This document shows positions 1 to 7,106 of a stretch of DNA of 64,000 bases, in pieces. The stretch comes from Bacteroidales bacterium (GTDB lineage Bacteria > Bacteroidota > Bacteroidia > Bacteroidales > UBA3824): NCBI GenBank assembly GCA_016293845.1, contig JAEDDH010000016.1, forward strand, positions 27,620 to 91,619, given 5' to 3'. Both the position numbers and the translations under genes were made by a program. A model generated the notes under the pieces. The model was not told where the DNA came from. It did not search any database and saw only the letters and a program-made list of their open reading frames with translations. Position 1 is the stretch's first letter. Every line of letters begins with the position of its first letter.

Positions 1-25
1 AAAATGTCCAGTTGACTTTTTTAGT

Positions 26-181
26 AATACAGAAATCAAATATTATTGGGAAGCCCAAAAGCATCCACCAATTTTTTATCCATAAAAAAAACAATAAATA
101 TATAAAGGTGTATATGGCAAACTTGAGCCAAGGGTTCATTGGTTTGCGATTTGTTTTCTTGTTGGTTTTGATTTCTGTATT
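26..181. repeat. 15-bp perfect inverted repeat bounding a ~125-bp spacer
   Basis: AATACAGAAATCAAA at 26-40 recurs as its exact reverse complement at 167-181. Outside each arm a TTGACTT sequence is also shared in inverted orientation, so the symmetry extends imperfectly over roughly 13-195. The spacer is AT-rich and has no convincing gene. The arrangement resembles a small non-autonomous element (MITE) or a large stem-loop downstream of dapB. No target-site duplication could be confirmed because the window starts here. Confidence 0.5.
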
Positions 182-199
182 CATTTCTAAGTCAAATAT

Positions 200-922
200 T
201 TAAAATTGCATTAAATCGTCCATAGTGTAGTATCCCGACGGTTTGCCTACCAAAAATTCGGCGGCGAGCACAGCACCAAGAGCCAATCCGTTGCGATTGT
301 GCGAAACGTGGGTGATGGTAAGGTCGTCGATTTCTGAAGTATAGTTAACGGTGTGTGTACCGGGAACTTCACCCTCGCGAACAACATCAATATAGATTTG
401 CTTGTCGGTAGGATTGGGGGCGAGTGTCCAACTATCTTTGCGGTCAACGTTTTCGATAATGCCTTCGGCAATGGTGATGGCTGTTCCGCTGGGCTTGTCG
501 AGTTTGTGTATGTGGTGGATTTCCTGCATATTAACATCATAGTTGGTGTAATGGTTCATCAGTTTTGCAAGAAACTTGTTTACACGGAAAAATATGTTTA
601 CACCGATAGCGTAGTTGGATGAATAAAAGAGAGTTTTGCCCTCTTCTTTGCATCTACGCTGAACCTCGGGCATTTTTTCGAGCCAACCTGTAGTGCCCGA
701 AACCACGGGTACACCTGCATTGAAGCATTTGGTTATATTGTCGAAAGCAGCGTCGGGACGAGTAAACTCGATAGCGACATCGGCTTTCTGAAGATTTTCT
801 GCTGTAAAGTCTTGAGGATTGATAAGTGCGTCGAGGATAAGAACTACCTCGTTGCCACGCTGTTTGGCTATCTGCTCGATAACGTGTCCCATCTTGCCGT
901 AGCCTATAATTGCAATTTTCAT
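200..922 (-). CDS. dapB: 4-hydroxy-tetrahydrodipicolinate reductase
   Basis: Cytosolic NAD(P)H-dependent enzyme that reduces the dapA product to tetrahydrodipicolinate in lysine and diaminopimelate synthesis, so it also feeds peptidoglycan. The N-terminus has the dinucleotide-binding motif GYGKMG (residues 7-12). GTTG is at 76-79. The catalytic signature EIHHIHKLDKPSGT is at 134-147, with the His pair and Lys143. The substrate region REGEVPGTH is at 182-190. At 240 aa it is slightly short for the family (about 250-270), as is usual in Bacteroidota. It lies downstream of the ribosomal-protein operon but is separated from it by a terminator hairpin, so it probably has its own promoter. Confidence 0.96.
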   Translation of the reverse strand: MKIAIIGYGKMGHVIEQIAKQRGNEVVLILDALINPQDFTAENLQKADVAIEFTRPDAAFDNITKCFNAGVPVVSGTTGWLEKMPEVQRRCKEEGKTLFYSSNYAIGVNIFFRVNKFLAKLMNHYTNYDVNMQEIHHIHKLDKPSGTAITIAEGIIENVDRKDSWTLAPNPTDKQIYIDVVREGEVPGTHTVNYTSEIDDLTITHVSHNRNGLALGAVLAAEFLVGKPSGYYTMDDLMQF

Positions 923-945
923 AATAGTGTGTAAGTAAGCGATTT

Positions 946-987
946 ATAAAAACGCAAAACGGAACAATGCAATATCGCTATTGTTCC
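946..987 (-). terminator. Terminator of the thrS-infC-rpmI-rplT operon
   Basis: Read on the minus strand, an 8-bp perfect stem GGAACAAT/ATTGTTCC (980-987 and 961-968) encloses an 11-nt loop and is followed by GTTTTGCGTTTTT. It sits 85 bp past the rplT stop and before the dapB start, as expected for an intrinsic terminator. Confidence 0.7.
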
Positions 988-1071
988 ATTCTGCAAATAA
1001 TATCTTAAAAAAACGTGCGTCAAATACTTGGTTATTAAAATATTAAAAAACTAAAAAATATTAAATATCAA

Positions 1072-1416
1072 CTATTTAACAGAATCAACAACAGCCTTGA
1101 AAGCGTTAGCGTTGTTCATAGCCAAATCGGCGAGAACTTTGCGGTTGAGTTTGATATCTTTCTTAGCCATCTTACCGATAAATTCTGAGTAAGACATGTT
1201 GTATCCTCTTACTGCTGCGTTGATACGGGCGATCCACAGAGCACGGAAGTTGCGTTTTTTCTTTTTGCGGTTTACGTAAGCGTGCAAGAGACCTTTTTCG
1301 TAGGTGTTCTTAGCAACTGTCCAAACGTTTGAACGTGCACCGAAATAACCGCGTGTAAGTTTGAGGATTTTTTTCCTCCGGTTGCGCGAAGCAACCACAT
1401 TGACTGATCTTGGCAT
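1072..1416 (-). CDS. rplT: 50S ribosomal protein L20
   Basis: Basic 114-aa ribosomal protein that binds 23S rRNA early in large-subunit assembly. The family N-terminus is recognisable (MPRSVN then SRNRRKKILKLTRGY), followed by the helical RNA-binding region rich in Lys and Arg (VNRKKKKRNFRALWIARINA). It is the last gene of the conserved thrS-infC-rpmI-rplT order. In several bacteria L20 represses its own operon by binding the leader mRNA; here the 138-bp gap before rplT holds a hairpin that could serve a similar role, but that is inference. Confidence 0.97.
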   Translation of the reverse strand: MPRSVNVVASRNRRKKILKLTRGYFGARSNVWTVAKNTYEKGLLHAYVNRKKKKRNFRALWIARINAAVRGYNMSYSEFIGKMAKKDIKLNRKVLADLAMNNANAFKAVVDSVK

Positions 1417-1535
1417 AATTTAAAACTTGTTTTTTTGGACAGGGGCGACAGTTGTGTTTTATTTTTAACGTTCTGCTCTTGGCGGCCCACAGTCCGGGTT
1501 AAACTTAAAATTAATTTTGATTAATTAATAAAACC

Positions 1536-1549
1536 GGAGTTTGCACTCC
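1536..1549 (-). promoter_or_regulatory. Short hairpin with GCAA loop between rpmI and rplT
   Basis: Immediately after the rpmI stop, the minus-strand transcript forms a 5-bp stem GGAGT/ACTCC closed by a GCAA (GNRA-type) loop, followed by GGTTTTATT. A GC-rich block lies further downstream (about 1470-1500) in an otherwise AT-rich gap. This could be an attenuator or an L20-binding leader, but the structure is small and the role is unproven. Confidence 0.35.
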
Positions 1550-1554
1550 ATAAA

Positions 1555-1752
1555 TTACTTCATTGCAAGAAGTTCTTTTACTGCATTCATATTTGCGCCA
1601 TCTACCAAAGTAGACTTAACGAGATTGTGTTTTCTCTTGGTCGATTTTTTGGTGAGAATGTGGCTATGGAAGGCGTGTTTTCTCTTGATCTTTCCCGTTG
1701 CAGTAAGTTTGAACCGCTTTTTAGCGGCACTGTTGGTTTTTACTTTAGGCAT
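1555..1752 (-). CDS. rpmI: 50S ribosomal protein L35
   Basis: Small basic 65-aa large-subunit protein. The characteristic N-terminus MPKVKTNSAAKKRFKLTATG and the KRKHAFHSHILTKKSTKRKH block identify it. It lies between infC and rplT in the canonical order and is only 41 bp downstream of infC, so it is co-transcribed. Confidence 0.97.
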   Translation of the reverse strand: MPKVKTNSAAKKRFKLTATGKIKRKHAFHSHILTKKSTKRKHNLVKSTLVDGANMNAVKELLAMK

Positions 1753-1793
1753 TTTCTTATACTTTTATAAAGTGTTTAACGCACGTGTATTCA

Positions 1794-2327
1794 TTATTTC
1801 TTTTTGGCAGGCGATATAAGTATCGTCATTTTTTTACCTTCGAGGAATGGCATCTGGTCTACTTTGCCGTAATCTTCAAGTTGGTCGGCAAATTTCAGAA
1901 GCATTATCTTGCCCTGCTCTTGGAACAATATCTGACGTCCTTTGAAAAATACGTATGCACGTACTTTGTCGCCATCGCTGAGGAACTTCTTGGCATGATT
2001 GAGTTTAAACTCAAAATCATGGTCGTCGGTTTGAGGTCCGAAACGAATCTCTTTAACCTGTGTTTTGGCTGTCTTGGCTTTCTGTTCTTTGAGTTTACGT
2101 TTCAATTGATACAGAAATTTCTGATAGTCAATAATCTTGCACACCGGCGGGTTGGCGTCGGGCGAGATTTCTACAAGGTCTAATCCCATATCCTCTGCCA
2201 TACGCAGAGCTTCATCTCTTGTTAGAACAACGTTGTTGTCCTGTACATTTTCGCCCACTACGCGGACTGTGCGGGCTTTAATCCGCTCGTTGATACGGTG
2301 AGCGGGTTGTTCGTTCGGTTTAGCTAT
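1794..2327 (-). CDS. infC: Translation initiation factor IF-3 (probable AUA start)
   Basis: IF-3 binds the 30S subunit, prevents premature 50S joining and rejects non-canonical start codons. The conserved N-terminal block RINERIKARTVRVVGENVQ is upstream of the first GTG (2258), so the gene must start further 5'. In that frame there is no ATG, GTG or TTG between the upstream stop and this block. The only well-placed candidate is ATA at 2325-2327, preceded by a strong GGGAGG 8 nt upstream, giving MAKPNEQPAHRINER and 177 aa. Use of a non-canonical start is known for E. coli infC (AUU), where IF-3 represses its own synthesis. The C-terminal domain includes KEIRFGPQTDDHDFEFKL and YVFFKGRQI. An AUC or AUU slightly downstream is a less well-spaced alternative. 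Confidence 0.9.
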   Translation of the reverse strand: MAKPNEQPAHRINERIKARTVRVVGENVQDNNVVLTRDEALRMAEDMGLDLVEISPDANPPVCKIIDYQKFLYQLKRKLKEQKAKTAKTQVKEIRFGPQTDDHDFEFKLNHAKKFLSDGDKVRAYVFFKGRQILFQEQGKIMLLKFADQLEDYGKVDQMPFLEGKKMTILISPAKKK

Positions 2328-2380
2328 GGCTTTGTCCTCCCAAAATTAAGTTAATATTTTTGTTGTCTGTTTGTTTTTTA

Positions 2381-4327
2381 TTACTCTTCCGGATTTAACT
2401 CCTTATTAATTTCGTTCTGAATGTAGGCTTCAAACTCTTCGATGGTCATTGCACCGAGGTCTTGTTTGCCTTGTTTGCGTACCGAAACTTTGCCTTCGGC
2501 TACTTCTTTTTCGCCAACAATCAACATATACGGAATATGTTTGGTTTCGTTGTCGCGAATTTTGCGTCCAATTTTTTCGTTGCGGTCGTCAACCTCTGTG
2601 CGAAGGTCGGCATCGTTGAATTTTTCCGACAATTGGTAAGCGTAATCGTTATACTTTTCGCTGATTGGCAATATCTGTGCTTGTACGGGTGTGAGCCACA
2701 AGGGGAATTTGCCTTCGGTATTTTCGATAAGCACAGCCACAAAGCGTTCCAACGAACCAAAAGGCGCACGGTGAATCATTACAGGACGGTGTTTCTTATC
2801 GTCGTTGCCAATGTATTCAAGTTCAAAACGTTCGGGCAAATTGTAGTCTACTTGAATTGTACCCAACTGCCATTTGCGACCGAGAGCGTCTTTTACCATA
2901 AAGTCGAGTTTAGGTCCGTAGAATGCAGCCTCGCCGGTTTCCACTGTGGTGGGCAGACCCTTTTCTTTGGCAGCCTCGATAATGCCTTGCTCGGCCATCT
3001 GCCAATGTTCTTCGCTACCGATGTATTTCTCCTTGTTGTTGGGGTCACGGAGCGAAACTTGTGCAGTGTAATCTTTAAAGTGCAGTATCTTAAAGATATA
3101 GAGAATAATATCAATAACTTTGCAAAATTCTTCCTTAATTTGGTCGGGACGGCAGAAAAGGTGAGCATCGTCTTGTGTAAACGAGCGCACACGTGTAAGT
3201 CCGTGCAACTCACCACTTTGCTCGTAGCGGTAAACTGTACCAAATTCTGCAATACGCAAAGGCAAATCTTTATAACTACGCGGTTTAAGAGCGTAGATTT
3301 CGCAGTGGTGAGGACAGTTCATAGGTTTGAGCAAGAATTCCTCGTTTTCGCTCGGAGTGTGAATAGGCTGGAACGAATCCTTGCCATATTTAGCATAGTG
3401 TCCCGAAGTTACATAAAGTTCTTTTTGACCAATATGGGGAGTGATAACTTGCTGATAGCCATATTTTTTCTGAATCTTAGCAAGGAAACGTGTAAGAGTT
3501 TCGCGCAAAACTGTGCCTTTTGGGAGCCACAAGGGAAGACCCTGACCTACCTTGGCAGAGAATGCGAAAAGTTCCATATCCTTGCCAATTTTGCGGTGGT
3601 CGCGTTTCTTAGCCTCTTCCAATAGAACGAGGTATTCTTCCAACATTTTCTGTTTGGGGAATGCCACGCCGTAAACGCGGGTTAGCATCTTGTTGTTTTC
3701 GTTGCCACGCCAATAAGCACCGGCTATGCTTGTGATTTTTACCGCCTTAATATATCCGGTTGAAGGCAAATGAGGTCCACGGCAGAGGTCGGTGTAGCAA
3801 CCTTGTGTGTATTCGGTGATTTTGCCGTCTTCGAGTTCGGAAATAAGTTCGGTTTTGTAGTTATCTTTCTTGTCAGCAAAAAATTTGAGAGCGTCGCTCT
3901 TGCTAATTTCTTTACGTTCAAAAGGTTTGTTTTCGCGTGCTATCTCCATCATAGTTTTTTCGATAGCAGCGAAATCTTCGTCGGTAATCACCTTGCCGTC
4001 AGGGAGTTCCACATCGTAGTAGAAACCGTTTTCGAGGGCGGGACCAATACCGAATTTTGTGCCAGGGTAGAGACGTTCCAAAGCCTCTGCCATAACGTGT
4101 GCTGCCGAATGACGGAATGTGTGGCGACCTTCCTCATCGTCCCATTTGTGGAAAACGAGTGTGCCGTCTTGTGTAATAGGACGTGTAGCGTCCCACGGCT
4201 GACCATTGAAAGTAGCCGATAAAACCTCTTTTGCCAGGCTGTTGCTCAGCGCTTTGGCTATGTCGAGCGGAGTGGAATTATCCGCAAATTCTTTTACCGA
4301 GTTGTCCGGAAATGTTATTTTAACCAT
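2381..4327 (-). CDS. thrS: Threonyl-tRNA synthetase
   Basis: Class II synthetase that charges tRNA-Thr. The chosen start gives MVKITFPDNS and 648 aa; an ATG 11 codons upstream would add residues not seen in the family. The order is a TGS domain (about 1-60), an editing domain with HSAAHVMAEAL and CYTDLCRGPH, then a catalytic core. The core has the zinc ligand region MNCPHHCEIY, motif 2 RYEQSGELHGLTRVRSFTQD, and motif 3 MIHRAPFGSLERF. The C-terminal anticodon-binding domain ends near IQNEINKELNPEE. It is the first gene of the operon, 53 bp upstream of the proposed infC start. Confidence 0.97.
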   Translation of the reverse strand: MVKITFPDNSVKEFADNSTPLDIAKALSNSLAKEVLSATFNGQPWDATRPITQDGTLVFHKWDDEEGRHTFRHSAAHVMAEALERLYPGTKFGIGPALENGFYYDVELPDGKVITDEDFAAIEKTMMEIARENKPFERKEISKSDALKFFADKKDNYKTELISELEDGKITEYTQGCYTDLCRGPHLPSTGYIKAVKITSIAGAYWRGNENNKMLTRVYGVAFPKQKMLEEYLVLLEEAKKRDHRKIGKDMELFAFSAKVGQGLPLWLPKGTVLRETLTRFLAKIQKKYGYQQVITPHIGQKELYVTSGHYAKYGKDSFQPIHTPSENEEFLLKPMNCPHHCEIYALKPRSYKDLPLRIAEFGTVYRYEQSGELHGLTRVRSFTQDDAHLFCRPDQIKEEFCKVIDIILYIFKILHFKDYTAQVSLRDPNNKEKYIGSEEHWQMAEQGIIEAAKEKGLPTTVETGEAAFYGPKLDFMVKDALGRKWQLGTIQVDYNLPERFELEYIGNDDKKHRPVMIHRAPFGSLERFVAVLIENTEGKFPLWLTPVQAQILPISEKYNDYAYQLSEKFNDADLRTEVDDRNEKIGRKIRDNETKHIPYMLIVGEKEVAEGKVSVRKQGKQDLGAMTIEEFEAYIQNEINKELNPEE

Positions 4328-4457
4328 AATAAGTATATCACTTTTAAAATAATGCGGCAAAATTAGTAGTTTTTATTTTATAATATAAAATTTTTTTTGA
4401 TTTTTTTTTGGGTAAAGTGTGATTTTAGTTCTTGCGCCACGTATTTGAGCCATCACC

Positions 4458-4643
4458 TCATCGGGGGTTCTGCCAACACCACTCCAACCACCAAAAAAAC
4501 GGTCGATTTTTTTCTTCTGCACGTTTTATGCGTTCCTCTTCGGTTTGTGAAGCACTCTCTAAGAGCCGTTTCGATAAGTCAATCTTCTCGTCGGGTGTTA
4601 AAAACTGTGCTGTTGCTCAAATGCTATCTACTGATATTTCCAT
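4458..4643 (-). pseudogene. Remnant of a small antitoxin-like gene with in-frame TGA
   Basis: From ATG 4643 the frame reads MEISVDSI, then TGA, then ATAQFLTPDEKIDLSKRLLE and a charged helix (SASQTEEERIKRAEEKNR), ending at a stop 62 codons from the start. The LTPDEKIDLSKRLLES style resembles small addiction-module antitoxin components common in Bacteroidota, but I cannot assign a family. No toxin gene is adjacent. The surrounding 375-bp gap (4361-4735) otherwise holds only the xerD promoter region. Confidence 0.4.
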
Positions 4644-4735
4644 AACTGTCTATTTTTAATGCAAATAAAAAACATTTTATTATAAATCGAAAAAATATTT
4701 TTTAATTTTGCACTAAATTCATCTCCGCAAAAGAT

Positions 4736-5794
4736 ATGAACCAACATAACTTACATATTATCACCAACTTTTCCGAATACATTACTTTGGAGCGGGGAAT
4801 GTCGGCTAACAGCATTGAGGCGTACACAAGAGATGTGGACAAGTTGGCTTTTTATGCCGAATCCGTTCTCAAAAACCGTAATTTTGAGGAGATTACCACC
4901 GACGAACTTGCCGCTTTCATCGAATGGATTGCTCGACTTGGAATGAAACCAAGGTCGCAAGCACGTATTCTCAGCGCAGTGAAACAACTCTACCGTTATA
5001 TGCTCTTTGAGGATATGATAGAGGATACTCCCGCTGATACTATACAATGTCCAAAGATGGGTATGATGCTGCCCAACGTGCTGAGTGTGGAGGAGATAGA
5101 CAGTATAGAGGCCGCCATCGACCTCAGTAGCAACGAAGGCGAACGTAACCGCGCCATTATCGAAACACTGTATAGTTGCGGTTTGCGTGTTTCGGAACTT
5201 ATCAACCTGAAAACCACCGATATAAATCCCGAAGAAGGGTTTATCAAAGTTACCGGCAAGGGAAACAAGGCACGTCTCGTGCCCATCAGCCACACCGCAT
5301 TAGAATACATTAATTATTATGTTGAAAAAATGCGCAACCACATTGCCATCAACAACGAGAACAAGGATTATCTTTTTCTCAACCGTCGTGGTAGAAAACT
5401 TACACGTGTAATGATTTTTACCATTGTAAAACAACTTGTTGAGGCTGCCGGAATCGACAAAAATGTGAGTCCGCACACATTCCGCCACTCGTTTGCCACA
5501 CATTTGGTAGAGGGCGGTGCCGACCTCCGTGCTGTTCAGGAGATGCTTGGACACGAATCTATCCAAACCACCGAAATATACACACACTTAGATAGTTCGT
5601 ACCTCCGCGACGAAATTCTCACCTTCCATCCCCGTAGCGACAAACGACAACAGATACTCGATGTTACAGAAAATCTGCCCGATGATATCATTGAACCTAA
5701 CTATGATGTAATCAACGCAGAAGAGTTTGATGATGTGGAGGAGTTGATGAAGATGAAGGAGGAGATCGAGAATAACTTGCCACATCGTGACTAA
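4736..5794 (+). CDS. xerD: Tyrosine site-specific recombinase, XerD-like, with acidic C-terminal tail
   Basis: Integrase/recombinase of the type that resolves chromosome dimers at dif. The N-terminal SAM-like core-binding domain spans about 1-105. The catalytic domain has Arg151 (GLRVSELI), Lys175 (GKGNKAR), His247 and Arg250 (HTFRHSF), His273 (LGHESIQTTE) and Tyr282 (IYTHLD), so all catalytic residues are present. Typical XerC/XerD proteins are about 300 aa. This one has 352, with roughly 50 extra residues (from about 300) rich in Asp, Glu and Asn. A -7 box TAATTTTG lies at 4703-4710. No attachment sites or cargo are visible, which favours a housekeeping Xer role over a mobile-element integrase. 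Confidence 0.85.
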   Translation: MNQHNLHIITNFSEYITLERGMSANSIEAYTRDVDKLAFYAESVLKNRNFEEITTDELAAFIEWIARLGMKPRSQARILSAVKQLYRYMLFEDMIEDTPADTIQCPKMGMMLPNVLSVEEIDSIEAAIDLSSNEGERNRAIIETLYSCGLRVSELINLKTTDINPEEGFIKVTGKGNKARLVPISHTALEYINYYVEKMRNHIAINNENKDYLFLNRRGRKLTRVMIFTIVKQLVEAAGIDKNVSPHTFRHSFATHLVEGGADLRAVQEMLGHESIQTTEIYTHLDSSYLRDEILTFHPRSDKRQQILDVTENLPDDIIEPNYDVINAEEFDDVEELMKMKEEIENNLPHRD

Positions 5795-5845
5795 AATAGG
5801 GCAATGTGGCAAGATATAAAAACAAAAAATATTCTCTCAAAAAGC

Positions 5846-5876
5846 CTTGCCATTACAAACACTTTAATTAAATTTG
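5846..5876 (+). promoter_or_regulatory. Bacteroidota-type promoter of the esterase gene
   Basis: CTTG (5846-5849), a 19-nt spacer, then TAAATTTG (5869-5876) matches the TTTG/TAnnTTTG consensus. The predicted transcript starts about 30 nt before the ATG at 5911. Confidence 0.6.
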
Positions 5877-5910
5877 CCCATCATCATTCAACATTTCAAT
5901 ATCAGCAATT

Positions 5911-7089
5911 ATGACTAAAAAAGCAATCATCGCCGCAATTTTGGCATTGGGTTGCGCTACCACAAACGCCCAAGAAAAACTATTCAACAGACCAAATGTA
6001 GAATCGCCCGTCATCAACAATGACGGCACAGTAACCTTCAACATCTTCGCGCCCAAGGCGGTAAAGGTAGAAGTTTCAGGAGATTTTGCTAATGCTCCCG
6101 CACCGCTCACCGAGGGCGAAAACGGCGTGTGGAGTTTCACCACAGGCAAACTCGAACCCGAATTGTATAGTTACACTTTCAATATCGACGGATTCAACGA
6201 CGTAAAAGACCCAGCCAACATCTACGTAAACCGCGACATCACATCTTACACCAACATTTTTATAATTTCCTCTGCCAAAGGCGACAAGGGCGACCTTTAC
6301 AGGGTTAACGAAGTTCCCCACGGCAACCTTGCAAAAGTTTGGTACAATAGTCCCACGCTCAAAATGCAACGCCGTATGACCGTCTACACCCCGGCGGGTT
6401 ACGACAAGGGCAAAAGTTACCCCGTAATGTATCTTCTGCACGGTGCTGGTGGTGACGAAAATGCTTGGAGCGAACTCGGACGCGCCGCACAAATCCTCGA
6501 CAACCTAATTGCGCAGGGCAAGGCAAAACCGATGATTGTAGTAATGCCAAACGGCAACACCAACTGTCAGGCGGCTCCGGGCGAATGGTCGAAGGGTATG
6601 TACCAACCGTCGTTCCGTGGTTCGGGCGACAGACCCGTGGCGTCGATGGAAGAGAGTTTTATGGATATTGTCAATTACATCGAAAGCCATTACAAAGTGG
6701 CAAAAGGTAAACAAAACCGCGCAATCTGCGGACTTTCGATGGGTGGCGGACATTCGTTTATGACATCAAAACTCTATCCGTCGACATTTGGCTACATCGG
6801 TCTTTTCTCTGCGGTAATTCACGTAAACGGCGAAGGCAACGACACTTACACTAAATTTCAGAAAGATACCAAGACCCAAAATCAACTTGCAAATCTCTTT
6901 GCCGCCAAACCAAATCTCTACTACATCGCCATCGGCAAAACTGATTTTCTCTACGAACAAAACGCTGGTCTCCGCCACTTTCTCGACGACAAAGGTTACA
7001 AATACGAATACATCGAAACCGAAGACGGACACATTTGGCGCAATTGGAGGATATATCTGACAGATTTTGCACAGAGGGTGTTTAAATAA
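5911..7089 (+). CDS. Secreted alpha/beta-hydrolase esterase with N-terminal CBM48-like domain
   Basis: This resembles the feruloyl/acetyl-xylan esterase type (CE1-like, esterase D family) that removes acyl groups from plant polysaccharides. A signal peptide is present (cleavage near TTNA-QE, residue 20). Residues about 24-120 form an E-set/CBM48-like beta-sandwich (FNIFAPKAVKVEVSGDF). The hydrolase follows with HGAGGDENAW (oxyanion region, about 177-186), nucleophile Ser276 in GLSMGG, probable acid Asp345 (GKTD) and His374 (GHIWRNW). All three catalytic residues are present. It stands alone rather than in a polysaccharide-utilisation locus, so the substrate cannot be inferred from context. 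Confidence 0.85.
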   Translation: MTKKAIIAAILALGCATTNAQEKLFNRPNVESPVINNDGTVTFNIFAPKAVKVEVSGDFANAPAPLTEGENGVWSFTTGKLEPELYSYTFNIDGFNDVKDPANIYVNRDITSYTNIFIISSAKGDKGDLYRVNEVPHGNLAKVWYNSPTLKMQRRMTVYTPAGYDKGKSYPVMYLLHGAGGDENAWSELGRAAQILDNLIAQGKAKPMIVVMPNGNTNCQAAPGEWSKGMYQPSFRGSGDRPVASMEESFMDIVNYIESHYKVAKGKQNRAICGLSMGGGHSFMTSKLYPSTFGYIGLFSAVIHVNGEGNDTYTKFQKDTKTQNQLANLFAAKPNLYYIAIGKTDFLYEQNAGLRHFLDDKGYKYEYIETEDGHIWRNWRIYLTDFAQRVFK

Positions 7090-7106
7090 ACTAATTTTAG
7101 TTTTTT
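7086..7106. terminator. Weak AT-rich hairpin between convergent genes
   Basis: AAACTA-ATTT-TAGTTT followed by TTT lies in the 7-bp gap and adjacent ends of the convergent esterase and DUF4143 genes. The stem contains almost no G or C, so terminator strength is doubtful. Confidence 0.35.

Noticed and set aside
12..203. 63-codon plus-strand ORF at the left edge ending opposite dapB
   Set aside because: It spans an inverted repeat, has no promoter or family match, and its apparent interlocked stop is explained by a TTAA palindrome.
2462..3625. 387-codon open frame antisense to thrS
   Set aside because: It is in the shadow of a certain gene; Cys/Phe-rich translation and no motifs are typical of an antisense frame.
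4736..5794. Recombinase as integrase of a genomic island
   Set aside because: No attachment-site repeats, tRNA target or cargo genes nearby; sequence and isolation fit a Xer housekeeping role.
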